Of a stretch of DNA of 39,009 nt, positions 1 to 8,724 are shown piece by piece. Every line of letters begins with the position of its first letter. Position 1 is the stretch's first letter. Below the pieces are notes generated by a model. It was given only the letters and a program-made list of their open reading frames with translations. It searched no databases and was not told where the DNA came from. Source of the stretch: Hahella sp. GTDB taxonomy: Bacteria; Pseudomonadota; Gammaproteobacteria; Pseudomonadales; Oleiphilaceae. The stretch is taken from the NCBI GenBank assembly GCA_028280065.1, contig JANQMN010000131.1, forward strand, positions 1-39,009, read 5' to 3'. A program made the position numbers and the translations under genes.

Positions 1-667
1 TGGAAATTAAGGTAACCGCCACCAGGGCCACCAACTGCGGTGGCACGAACCTTTTAATCTTCTGCGGCATGAAAAACAGAATGATAAGAGTGAGCACGCC
101 CAACGCCAGCTCCCCAAAATGGATATTGGCCAGCAGGTCGGGCAGCGCCATCAAGGTTCCCATCGCGCCGCCCGGCGGCGTGGATTGCCCTAAAAATGGT
201 CCGAGCTGCAAAATGATCAATATGACGCCCACCCCGGACATAAAACCGGAAATCACACTGTACGGCATGAGAGTGATGTATTTACCCAGTTTCAAGGCTC
301 CCAGAGCAATTTGAAACAGGCCGGCCATCATCACCACGGTAAAGGCCATTGCCAATCCATGTTCCGGGTGTTCAGCCATCATGCTGGTTAACACTGCGGC
401 CATCACCACGGTCATCGGGCCGGTGGGCTCGGAAATCAGTGTGCGGGAGCCGCCAAATACCGCGGCAAACAATCCGACCAGTATCGCACCCCACAACCCA
501 GCCTGGGCGCCGGCCCCGGATGCGACGCCAAACGCCAATGCCATGGGCAGGGATATGATCGCGGTTGTCACGCCACCGAACAGATCACCCTTGATATTTA
601 GCTGTTCAAATCTGTTTGCTGCCAATGACCAATCCTCGCTAGTGTTATCGTCGGTAGCGTCCATCAT
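1..667 (-). CDS. SulP-family anion transporter, BicA-like, 5' part only
   Basis: This is the N-terminal 222 codons of a SulP-family inner-membrane anion transporter, cut off by the start of the window. I translated it by hand from the reverse strand. It opens MMDATDDNTSEDW and then carries the SulP core signature SLPMALAFGVASGAGAQAG, followed by SEPTGPMTVVMAAV and MPYSVISGFMSGVG, a run of hydrophobic helices. These stretches closely resemble the cyanobacterial sodium-dependent bicarbonate transporter BicA as I remember it, more than typical sulfate permeases, so bicarbonate uptake is the likelier role. An in-frame TGA lies two codons upstream of the ATG at 667, so the start is 667 or the adjacent ATG at 664. 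The C-terminal STAS domain, if present, lies outside the window. Substrate is inferred. Confidence 0.85.
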   Translation of the reverse strand, partial: MMDATDDNTSEDWSLAANRFEQLNIKGDLFGGVTTAIISLPMALAFGVASGAGAQAGLWGAILVGLFAAVFGGSRTLISEPTGPMTVVMAAVLTSMMAEHPEHGLAMAFTVVMMAGLFQIALGALKLGKYITLMPYSVISGFMSGVGVILIILQLGPFLGQSTPPGGAMGTLMALPDLLANIHFGELALGVLTLIILFFMPQKIKRFVPPQLVALVAVTLIS

Positions 668-852
668 CTTTCAGCCCTAAGGCGAAAAACAATTAGCCAT
701 TAGATTCATACCTGTTGTCTCAGTTAGACGGTATTGGATATGTCGCCCGAATTGACAATATCCGGGACGCACTCACGAAATGTACGAAAAAACCCGGCAA
801 ATAGGAATCAAAGAAACCGGCTGGAAGGAAATCTCAAGGAAGGAAAGGGACG

Positions 853-874
853 GCCGCCCGCAAATCCGGGCGGC
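853..874 (-). terminator. Hairpin after the phosphorylase gene
   Basis: A perfect 8-bp GC stem (853-860 with 867-874, loop CAAATC) lies about 35 bases past the stop of the GH65 fusion gene. On the minus strand it is followed by CGTCCCTTTCCTT, which is pyrimidine-rich but not a clean T run, so it is a moderate Rho-independent terminator candidate. It would separate the sugar cluster from the transporter gene at 1-667. Confidence 0.55.
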
Positions 875-908
875 TAATGGAGCGCTACTATCAATAGGTG
901 CCGTTGGA

Positions 909-3900
909 TTATTCAAATACTTCGATGATCTTCCGGTAATGGGTCAAATCCGGAAGCAGCCGGTCGGCGATTTCCAATCCGGGATGAGTACCCACGCCGA
1001 TCGCATACATACCGGCATCGATAATACCCTGCAACCCGGCGACAGCGTCCTCGACACCGACAACCTGTTGCGGCGGCAGGCCAAGCAACTCGCAGCCCTT
1101 ACTGAATAAATCCGGCGCCGGTTTGCCACGGGCAACGGAGTCCGGCCGCACAATGTCTTTGAAGAAATCCTTCAACCCCAATTTCTCCAGTATATAGGGT
1201 GCGTTGTGGCTGGCGGAAGCTAATCCGCAGAGTATTCCCCTGGCTTGCAATCCTTCCAGCAACGGTGTGACGCCCGGTAGAATATGGCTCGCGTCCATTG
1301 CCTCAACCAAACTCTGTTTATACAGGTCATTTTTCAATGTAATCCAGTGATCTATGTCCGCATCGGACATTTGCTTCTTGTTGGCAGCCAGTATCAGCAG
1401 AAAACTATCCCGGCGACTGATGCCCCTGACCGCATCACCCATTTTTTCGTCGAATTTCATGCCAAGCTGGTCGGTAATTTTAATCCAGGCGCGATTATGA
1501 AATTCCGCAGTGTCGGTGATAACACCATCCAAATCGAACAGCACGCCTCGGTGCGGAACTTTCTTGGGGCGTTTCCCGGCAAACGCTTTGACTTTGCCAA
1601 CCTGCCGTTGATGCTGCGCTTTTAACCAAGAAATCGACACCTCCTCTCCCTTGGTATCCGCGAGATTGACCGTCGGATAGGCCTGTTTAACCTGCCACCA
1701 GGTGGCGTGATCCCGGCAAACGGCCAAGACTTGTTCCGGCAGTAAACCCTGCCGGTTCAACTGTTGATGGATCTGGTCTTCCCAGGCGGCCGAGTCGGAC
1801 TCCCCGACCTGGAGAGTTGCAACAACCGGCACACCCGGAGCCTGTAGTTCCTGTTGCTCGGTCTCGGTAGCAGACTTAACGTCCAGCAGCCCAACCAAAT
1901 CCGGCACCATCGGGCAAGTCTCCTGACTGCCCTCACGCAGAGTCTTTCGGTTACCGAATACCATTATCTCCAACGCATTGCCCGCCAATAACCTGAGACG
2001 GATCTCCGTATCACTTAACTCCAGATTGAGGCGCCGTCCCTGCAGCACAAGATTCACGGAAAGACAGGGTAACTGCACCGGCAGGCGTGGTCGAAAGCGC
2101 GGCATTCCCTGAAAAAAATCGAGACCCAGAAAACCGCAAATCACCATCAGATAACTACCGCCCATGGATGCAGTATGCAGGCCGTGATCAACATTCCCAT
2201 GCAAGTCCTTCCTGTCGGTATGCAGGGTTTCGAGAAAATACTCCCAGGCCAGTTCGTCGTAGCCGGCGCGATTGGCCGCTATGCCTTGAGCACAGGCGCT
2301 AAGGGACGAATCGCGGGTTGTGGTTTCCTCGTAGTAGGCCAGATTGCGGCGATACAGCGCGGGTGAAAACGCATCCGGATTCTGAACCATGGCCATCACC
2401 ACATCGGCCTGTTTCTGCACCTGTTTGCGATAGATATTCAGGGGATGAAAATGCAACAGCAGCGGATATTGCTTGGCTTCGGTGGCAGCAAAGTCCCAAC
2501 GTTCCTTTGCCAGAAAACTATCGTCCTGGGGTGTGATTCGGTTACTTAACGGAAGATAGACCGCCTCTGCCGCCGTCTGCCAATCGGCGATTTCGGTGTC
2601 GGTCACGCCAATTTGTTGCGCCAGCGTTTTATCGCCGGAGACAAACTTGACTGCCGCCAAAAGATTGTTTTTGGCAGCCATATTGGTGTAAAAGTTGTTA
2701 TCCACCAGGGCGGTATATTCGTCCGGACCGGTGACGCAATAGAATCCGAAACCTTTCTCCGACCAACTGCCCAAATCCATCCAGAAGCGTGCCGTTTCGG
2801 CGAGCAATTCCGCACCCCCCTCGGCCAGCAAACTGTTATCGCCTGTCGCTTCCAAATACCGGGCTAGCGCCAATGCTATATCCGCGTTGATGTGATATTG
2901 CGCGGTCCCCGCAGGATAATAGGCAGAGGCTTCTTCGCCATTAATTGTCCGCCACGGAAACAATACGCCACGATGATTGAGTTTTCGCGCCCGCTGACGC
3001 GCCTTCTCCAAACCCGATATGCGATACTGCAGCATACTCCTGGCGATTTCGGGCTTGGTATAGGTAAAAAATGGCAGCACATAAGTTTCCGCATCCCAAA
3101 AGAAATGCCCTTCGTATCCCAAGCCGCTCAGCCCTTTCGCAGCGATACTGCGGTTGCCGTCGCGCCCTGTCGACTGCAGTAACTGGAACAGGTTATACAA
3201 CAGGCTTTCCTGGGTTTCGGTATCGGCGCCTGTCAGCACCATGCAATCACGCCAAAAGTCCGCTAAATAGCGCTGTTGATTCTGTAAATGTTCTTCAACA
3301 CTCGCCGCCATCATGGCTGCAAGCGCTTGCCGGGTTTGCTCGGTACAGCTTGTTATCGATTCCGACTTGCCATAATCGTAGGCAAGCACCTTGGTAAACC
3401 GCAGGGTGGTTGCAGCAGTATCTCCTTGCAAACGCCATTCAATGCCCTGCGCAGTCTCCTCACACCTGGGTTCTTCCCAGTTAACGCCTTCGCTAAGGTG
3501 ACCCGCCAAGGCAACCGCACTAAGGTCGGAACCGGTGGCGGTAATGGTCATCCCTTGCGGCGCACTGCTAATATGCCTTTCGGTGATCGCCACGGTGTCA
3601 CCCTTAAAATGCTCCGGTAACCGCGGATCGTGGCTCCCGTGATTGGCATAGCTCACGGCCAAACCGTGCTTCAGCGAGACGGCAAGCCCGGTGTTAGGCA
3701 AATCGATCTCCCAGCTTATCAGGCAGGCGCCTTTGCTATCGAACGGGACTATACGAACAACTTTACCGGTAACGACATAACCATTGGGGTGTTGCCATTC
3801 AAAGGACCATTCCAAGGTTCCCGACTGCATATTCAAATGACGATCACGGATGGTTAAAGCGCCATCCCGATGCAGCACCGCGCCATCGATTTTCCAATGA

Positions 3901-4169
3901 AATGCTTTGCCCTCCGGCAAGGCTATCATGGTCTGCCAGCGCTCGGCATAGCCATAAGCTTTTTCGCCATAGGTAATAGGACCGCTTTCGTAAAAGCCGT
4001 TAATATAGGTACCACGCTGCGACGCATAACCGGGTAGTTCACAATCGCCACGCAAACCGAGAAACCCATTTCCCAGGGTAAAAAGGCTTTCGTACTTACC
4101 GCGTTTAGCAGTATCGAATTCTTCTTGCACTATCTTCAAAGAAGCATCGATGGCATCCATCTTGGTCAT
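909..4169 (-). CDS. GH65 disaccharide phosphorylase fused to beta-phosphoglucomutase
   Basis: This is a 1086-residue two-enzyme fusion. Residues 1 to about 750 are a glycoside hydrolase family 65 phosphorylase, as in maltose, trehalose and kojibiose phosphorylases. The motif TGPDEYTALVDNNFYTN places the predicted catalytic acid at E484, near the E487 of Lactobacillus maltose phosphorylase. Residues about 872-1086 are a HAD-family beta-phosphoglucomutase with FDLDGV (nucleophile D879, acid/base D881), a SAS segment and GVEDAVAG. The predicted path is disaccharide plus phosphate to sugar plus beta-glucose 1-phosphate, then glucose 6-phosphate, in the cytoplasm. No signal peptide is seen. A roughly 110-residue linker separates the halves. 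It is the last gene of the agl-like transporter cluster, which should supply its substrate. GAGGG precedes the ATG. The exact disaccharide (trehalose, maltose, kojibiose, glucosylglycerol) cannot be told from sequence by eye. Confidence 0.93.
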   Translation of the reverse strand: MTKMDAIDASLKIVQEEFDTAKRGKYESLFTLGNGFLGLRGDCELPGYASQRGTYINGFYESGPITYGEKAYGYAERWQTMIALPEGKAFHWKIDGAVLHRDGALTIRDRHLNMQSGTLEWSFEWQHPNGYVVTGKVVRIVPFDSKGACLISWEIDLPNTGLAVSLKHGLAVSYANHGSHDPRLPEHFKGDTVAITERHISSAPQGMTITATGSDLSAVALAGHLSEGVNWEEPRCEETAQGIEWRLQGDTAATTLRFTKVLAYDYGKSESITSCTEQTRQALAAMMAASVEEHLQNQQRYLADFWRDCMVLTGADTETQESLLYNLFQLLQSTGRDGNRSIAAKGLSGLGYEGHFFWDAETYVLPFFTYTKPEIARSMLQYRISGLEKARQRARKLNHRGVLFPWRTINGEEASAYYPAGTAQYHINADIALALARYLEATGDNSLLAEGGAELLAETARFWMDLGSWSEKGFGFYCVTGPDEYTALVDNNFYTNMAAKNNLLAAVKFVSGDKTLAQQIGVTDTEIADWQTAAEAVYLPLSNRITPQDDSFLAKERWDFAATEAKQYPLLLHFHPLNIYRKQVQKQADVVMAMVQNPDAFSPALYRRNLAYYEETTTRDSSLSACAQGIAANRAGYDELAWEYFLETLHTDRKDLHGNVDHGLHTASMGGSYLMVICGFLGLDFFQGMPRFRPRLPVQLPCLSVNLVLQGRRLNLELSDTEIRLRLLAGNALEIMVFGNRKTLREGSQETCPMVPDLVGLLDVKSATETEQQELQAPGVPVVATLQVGESDSAAWEDQIHQQLNRQGLLPEQVLAVCRDHATWWQVKQAYPTVNLADTKGEEVSISWLKAQHQRQVGKVKAFAGKRPKKVPHRGVLFDLDGVITDTAEFHNRAWIKITDQLGMKFDEKMGDAVRGISRRDSFLLILAANKKQMSDADIDHWITLKNDLYKQSLVEAMDASHILPGVTPLLEGLQARGILCGLASASHNAPYILEKLGLKDFFKDIVRPDSVARGKPAPDLFSKGCELLGLPPQQVVGVEDAVAGLQGIIDAGMYAIGVGTHPGLEIADRLLPDLTHYRKIIEVFE

Positions 4170-4197
4170 GGCAAACCCTCAAAGAAATATGGAATTA

Positions 4198-5247
4198 CTA
4201 GCTATCCGATTCCGGACAGCTTTCACGAATAATGAGTTCTGTGTCTAACTGCACGGAATCTTTGTGCTTGTGTCCCAGCAGCATCTCGACTGCCTGACGG
4301 CCCTTTTCGACATTGAACTGGTGAACAGTGGTGAGTGATGGATGAAAGTTCGCGCCGGCCGATATGCCATCGAAACCAACAACTTTGACATCTTCGGGAA
4401 CTTTCAGTCCCAACCGCATCACGGCCTGTATCGCCGCCAAGGCAATGCGATCGCTCATACAAAGCAATAGATCCGGCCTCGGACGCAGGCTTAATGCATC
4501 TCTTGCCGCCTGATAGGCGTAGTGATGAATATTTTCCGGAACATGCCAGATATTACTGGCGGGAATATCAACCCCCAAGTTTTCCGCGGCATCCATAAAA
4601 CCGAGCCAGCGTTGATAGGAAACCGGCGTGGTTTCCTGTAAATCGGCACTGTTCCTCAGACGTTGAATGCGCGCATCTTCCAACATACGCAGACCCAGCA
4701 CAGCTACCCGATTCGGCTTGTGAGCGAAGGCATGAGAGGCAACTTGGCGCGCGCCGCCGCGGTTATCAACCGTGACCGACGGGAAATCTTCCCAAGTAAA
4801 ATCCACCGTAACCACGTTCTTCGTCGGCAACCGTAAACCGTGCGGCTGACAATGCTGCAAGCCGTACAGGATCAAGCCATCCCCCATAAACGACAAACGC
4901 GCGCTACCGTTGCCTGCTTCCAAGGAACCTGCGGACAGCAGCAGTAAATTGTAGTGATACCGGTCTAATACTTCGCCGACGCCTTCCAGAAAGTGGCTGG
5001 CAACCGGATCGGTAACGCTGTAGCTGATGCGGTCGGACAGCACCACGCCTATGATACCGGTGCGCCCGGTTCGTAAACTTCTCGCCGCAGCGTTCGGGCC
5101 GTAGTAGCCCATCGCCTCGCATTCAGAGAGGATCTTTTGGCGCAAGCCGGCCGACAACTGGTCCGGCCGGCTAAATGCATTTGAGATAGTGGCTGTCGAG
5201 ACACCAATTTTCGCAGCCACATCTTTGAGCGTTAATTTCGCTACCAT
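4198..5247 (-). CDS. LacI-family transcriptional regulator, AglR-like
   Basis: This is a 349-residue LacI/GalR repressor. The N-terminal helix-turn-helix reads TLKDVAAKIGVSTATISNAFSR, followed by the hinge segment AAARSLRTGRTG and a periplasmic-binding-protein-like effector domain ending near VVGFDGISAGANFHPSLTTV. I chose the ATG at 5247 (MVAKLTLKD); the frame stays open to a TTG at 5280, but that would add 11 residues before the DNA-binding domain. It lies between the ATPase gene (63 bases upstream) and the phosphorylase gene (28 bases downstream) on the same strand, so it is likely co-transcribed and controls the cluster. The inducer is presumably the imported alpha-glucoside or a breakdown product. 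A candidate operator is the palindrome at 10168-10183. Confidence 0.9.
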   Translation of the reverse strand: MVAKLTLKDVAAKIGVSTATISNAFSRPDQLSAGLRQKILSECEAMGYYGPNAAARSLRTGRTGIIGVVLSDRISYSVTDPVASHFLEGVGEVLDRYHYNLLLLSAGSLEAGNGSARLSFMGDGLILYGLQHCQPHGLRLPTKNVVTVDFTWEDFPSVTVDNRGGARQVASHAFAHKPNRVAVLGLRMLEDARIQRLRNSADLQETTPVSYQRWLGFMDAAENLGVDIPASNIWHVPENIHHYAYQAARDALSLRPRPDLLLCMSDRIALAAIQAVMRLGLKVPEDVKVVGFDGISAGANFHPSLTTVHQFNVEKGRQAVEMLLGHKHKDSVQLDTELIIRESCPESDS

Positions 5248-5310
5248 TGGGATACCAACTATTCCACTGCAGTCCAGCAATCACCGCTGCAATTGGTGGC
5301 AAATTAACGA

Positions 5311-6429
5311 TTACCTAGCCAAACGCGGGAAGGCTTTTCCATTACTGTCAAACAGGTGGCATTTACCGACAGGCACCTGCAGCGACACGCTATCACCAGG
5401 GTTAAACGGACTATCGCCGTCGTTACGAGCGGTAACCAAGCCGTCGTGACCTTCAACATGCAAATATAGGTAGGAAACTTCACCCAGCCGTTCGACATAG
5501 GAGACCTTGCCAAGAACATCGTCGCCTTCAGATTCACCCGAATGCAAATGCTCAGGCCGTATACCCAATTCGATTTTTGCGCCTTTTGCGGCGCTGGTGG
5601 CATCCACCGCCGCATGGACTTTAGAACCATTACAAAGCTGAATGGTTGCCTGTTGCGCGGTTGCTTCCAGAATTTCACCGGCAATAAAGTTCATCTTTGG
5701 CGAACCGATAAATCCGGCGACAAAACGCGTGGCCGGATTATGGTAGAGCTCCAACGGGGGGCCGACCTGGGCAATACTGCCTTCTTTCTGCACCGCTTCA
5801 CCGGCATTCAACAGCACGATTTTGCTGGCCAGGGTCATGGCTTCCACTTGATCGTGGGTAACATAGATCATGCTGGCCGAAAGGCTGTCGTGCAGGTTGG
5901 CGATTTCCAACCGGGTTTGCACCCGTAACGCCGCATCCAGGTTGGAAAGCGGCTCGTCAAACAGGAACACGGAAGGATTACGAACGATCGCCCGGCCGAT
6001 TGCCACCCGTTGTCGCTGGCCGCCGGAAAGCTCTTTTGGCAGCCGCTCCAATAAGTGACTTAGCTGCAGAATCTCACCGGCATGCTGGATTGCCTCGTCG
6101 ATTTCCGCCGGTTTTTTCTTGGCAATTTTCAAGGCGAACGCCATATTCTCAGCAACGGTCATATGCGGATACAGTGCATAGGATTGGAATACCATGGCGA
6201 TACCACGCTGTGCCGGCGGCACATCATTCATCACCATACCATTGATTTCCAAAGTGCCGGCAGTAATGGATTCAAGTCCTGCAATCATTCTCAGCAGGGT
6301 AGATTTTCCGCATCCTGAGGGGCCCACAAACACGGTAAAATCCCCTGACTCCAGTTCCAGATTGATGTTTTTCAACACCTCAACCGGACCATAGGCTTTT
6401 TGTACATTTGTTAGTTTTATTTGAGCCAT
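5311..6429 (-). CDS. aglK: ABC transporter ATPase, AglK/MsmX/UgpC type
   Basis: This 372-residue ATPase energises a carbohydrate importer of the CUT1 class. It shows Walker A GPSGCGKST at residues 36-44, the Q-loop in AMVFQSYALYPHMTV, the ABC signature LSGGQRQR, Walker B VFLFDEPLSNLDA, the switch histidine in VTHDQVEA, and a C-terminal TOBE-like regulatory domain (about residues 235-370) containing GIRPEHL. The length is normal for the family. It follows the second permease gene after 89 bases. In Rhizobium the corresponding gene is aglK of the alpha-glucoside system. ATPases of this type sometimes serve several importers, which may matter for the orphan binding protein at 10412-11674. Confidence 0.93.
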   Translation of the reverse strand: MAQIKLTNVQKAYGPVEVLKNINLELESGDFTVFVGPSGCGKSTLLRMIAGLESITAGTLEINGMVMNDVPPAQRGIAMVFQSYALYPHMTVAENMAFALKIAKKKPAEIDEAIQHAGEILQLSHLLERLPKELSGGQRQRVAIGRAIVRNPSVFLFDEPLSNLDAALRVQTRLEIANLHDSLSASMIYVTHDQVEAMTLASKIVLLNAGEAVQKEGSIAQVGPPLELYHNPATRFVAGFIGSPKMNFIAGEILEATAQQATIQLCNGSKVHAAVDATSAAKGAKIELGIRPEHLHSGESEGDDVLGKVSYVERLGEVSYLYLHVEGHDGLVTARNDGDSPFNPGDSVSLQVPVGKCHLFDSNGKAFPRLAR

Positions 6430-6518
6430 ATTGATAATCTCTAAATCAATTCCGCTTCGCCAACTTCATCCACCGGAAGCTGACCGGGATAATTTCTGTA
6501 AATTCATGCAATAACGAA

Positions 6519-7655
6519 TTAACCGCCTTTTACCGATCCAGCGAGCAGTCCACGCACCAGGTATCTCTGCATCGAGAAGAACACAAAAAGCGGCACGACA
6601 ATGGATACGAATGCGGACGCAGCAAGAATTTCCCAGTCGCCACCCCTGGAGCCTAACAATTCGCGCAAGCGGCCAGTCATGACCAACTGCTCTTCGTTGT
6701 TACCCAAGAATACCGTGGCAACCAGCAAATCATTCCAAACCCAAAGGAACTGAAAAATTGCAAAGCTCGCCAAAGCAGGGAAGGAAAGCGGCAGGATGAT
6801 GCGCCGAAAAATATCGAAATCCGTTGCGCCATCGACTCTGGCGCTTTCGATTATTTCCCGTGGCAATCCAGCGATATAGTTTCGCAGCAGATAAATAGCG
6901 AGCGGTAAACCGAAGCCGGTATGGGCCAACCATATTCCAAGGTAGTCCTTACCGATGCCTATTTCGTTATGCAACTTCAAAAGCGGAATAAGCGCCATCT
7001 GCAGCGGCACAACCAACAACCCTACAACAGCGGCAATCAATAATGCGCGTCCGGGAAAGTTCATCCATGCCAGTGCGTATGCTGCGAAAGCCGCTACTAG
7101 TATCGGAATGATGGTCGCCGGTATTGTGACGGTAAATGTGTTCAGGAAAGACCGTCCGACACCTTCTGAAAACAACACTTTTTCATAGTTGTCCAGGGTG
7201 AACTTAGGTGGCTCCTGAATAGTGGCAAAAATTCGAATCCCGCGTCTCGACTTAATCGGTTCCGGAGAACTGATCACATAGTCGCCGTTTGATTCTACAG
7301 TCATCTGACGATTTCTTGTCATCTCACCGGTTTCCCCGGGCAGATACTCTGTTGGTGCCTTAGAAGAAACACCAAAAGCAAGTACACTGCCATCGCTTCC
7401 GTCAAAGAGATTTCCAGTGATCTTGTATCCACTCGCATCCTGTATTTGGGCGTCGCCGGGCGCTGATCTGAATATCACATTTTTCTCGGCGGCAAACAGC
7501 GCTTGCCACCATCCTGAGTTGGCAATCTGATCGGCATCCCGGAACGAAGAAACTAACAGCCCGAAGGTGGGAATAGTCCATAGCAACACCAAGGCTACGA
7601 CTGAGATATTAATTGCCCAGGTCAAGCGGGCTTTTTGTCCAGCAATATCAGCCAT
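6519..7655 (-). CDS. aglG: ABC alpha-glucoside transporter permease AglG
   Basis: This 378-residue inner-membrane permease belongs to the MalG/AglG family. A first membrane helix lies at about residues 12-35 (INISVVALVLLWTIPTFGLLVSS). A large periplasmic insertion of about 120 residues follows, which is characteristic of AglG rather than plain MalG. The MetI-like core contains the coupling motif IIESARVDGATDFDIFRRIILP, which docks on the ATPase. The ATG at 7655 directly abuts the aglF stop codon (TAAATG), and a Shine-Dalgarno AGGAG lies inside the end of aglF, so translation is probably coupled. Confidence 0.9.
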   Translation of the reverse strand: MADIAGQKARLTWAINISVVALVLLWTIPTFGLLVSSFRDADQIANSGWWQALFAAEKNVIFRSAPGDAQIQDASGYKITGNLFDGSDGSVLAFGVSSKAPTEYLPGETGEMTRNRQMTVESNGDYVISSPEPIKSRRGIRIFATIQEPPKFTLDNYEKVLFSEGVGRSFLNTFTVTIPATIIPILVAAFAAYALAWMNFPGRALLIAAVVGLLVVPLQMALIPLLKLHNEIGIGKDYLGIWLAHTGFGLPLAIYLLRNYIAGLPREIIESARVDGATDFDIFRRIILPLSFPALASFAIFQFLWVWNDLLVATVFLGNNEEQLVMTGRLRELLGSRGGDWEILAASAFVSIVVPLFVFFSMQRYLVRGLLAGSVKGG

Positions 7656-8648
7656 TTATCTCATCTCCTTTCGTGCGTTACGGATATTCCACACCATGAT
7701 GGGCGTAACCAGTAACATGATGACCAACGCGATGGTGGATGCCCTGCCCGAGTCTGCACCACGGAACATCCAATCAAACATGAGATTGGCTAGCACCTGG
7801 CTACCCCACTGGCCATTGGTCATGGCTAACACGATATCGAATACTTTCAGTACTGTGATGGTGATGGTAGTCCAAACCACCGCAATGGTGCCCCAGATCT
7901 GCGGTACTTTGATCTTCAAGAAGATCTCCAGAGGCGATGCCCCGTCAAGGATTGCGGCCTCGATGGTTTCTTCCGGTATGCCGCGCAGGGCAGCTGACAA
8001 AATTACCATGGCAAAACCGGTCTGAATCCAGATCAACACGATCATGAGAAAGAAATTGTTCCAAAAATCCAGGGTAATCCAGGCTTCCGGAGTTCCGCCA
8101 AACATTTCCACCAAGGCATTGAGCAGGCCGATTTCAGCGCTGGCTTCGCCACGATAGTCGTAAATAAATTTCCAGATGACCGAAGCACCGATAAAGGAAA
8201 TCGCCATCGGCATGAAAATCAGCGACTTGGCCAAATTTCCCCAGCGGATATTATCCGTTAACTGAGCGGCAATCAGGCCAAAGAAGGTAGAAGCACCCGG
8301 TACCACAATCAGCCACATCAGGTTATTCAGCATCGATTCCTGAAATTTGGCGTCCTTGATCATCCAAATATAGTTATCGAACCCCACGAATTTTTCCGCG
8401 GAAGCATCATGAAAAGATAACCAGACGGAATTAACTACAGGGTAGACCAGATACAATGAAAGAATCGCAATCGCCGGTCCCAGGAACAACCAAGGGCGAA
8501 TGGCGTTGGCGCGATTAATATTGCGACCGGCATTCGGCCCCTTTGCGGGGTAGGCTCGATCAAGCAACAGGTTGGAAAAATAGAAGTATGCAACACAGCC
8601 GAACACCCCGATAATAATTGTCGAGAATGCCAACAAAATTTGATTCAT
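7656..8648 (-). CDS. aglF: ABC alpha-glucoside transporter permease AglF
   Basis: This permease of 330 residues pairs with AglG to form the membrane channel. It starts MNQILLAFSTIIIGVFGCVAYFYF, a first membrane helix, followed by a basic cytoplasmic segment and a MetI-like domain with the coupling motif TIEAAILDGASPLEIFLKIKVP. I chose the ATG at 8648 because GGGGG lies nine bases upstream; the frame continues to 8681 but that start has no such site and falls inside a stem-loop. The family homologue is the Rhizobium AglF. It lies between aglE and aglG in one transcription unit. Confidence 0.9.
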   Translation of the reverse strand: MNQILLAFSTIIIGVFGCVAYFYFSNLLLDRAYPAKGPNAGRNINRANAIRPWLFLGPAIAILSLYLVYPVVNSVWLSFHDASAEKFVGFDNYIWMIKDAKFQESMLNNLMWLIVVPGASTFFGLIAAQLTDNIRWGNLAKSLIFMPMAISFIGASVIWKFIYDYRGEASAEIGLLNALVEMFGGTPEAWITLDFWNNFFLMIVLIWIQTGFAMVILSAALRGIPEETIEAAILDGASPLEIFLKIKVPQIWGTIAVVWTTITITVLKVFDIVLAMTNGQWGSQVLANLMFDWMFRGADSGRASTIALVIMLLVTPIMVWNIRNARKEMR

Positions 8649-8665
8649 AACAATACCCCCACGCA

Positions 8666-8695
8666 TTCCACCGGCCAACAACAGGGCCGGTGGAA
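8666..8695 (-). promoter_or_regulatory. Stem-loop between aglE and aglF
   Basis: A perfect 11-bp inverted repeat (8666-8676 with 8685-8695, 8-base loop) sits in the 76-base gap between the binding-protein gene and the first permease gene. No T run follows, so it is unlikely to be a full terminator. Structures in this position in other sugar ABC operons stabilise the upstream message and keep binding protein in excess over permease. That role is inferred here. Confidence 0.7.
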
Positions 8696-8724
8696 TAATG
8701 TAATGATTTTATGAAGGGGACTGA

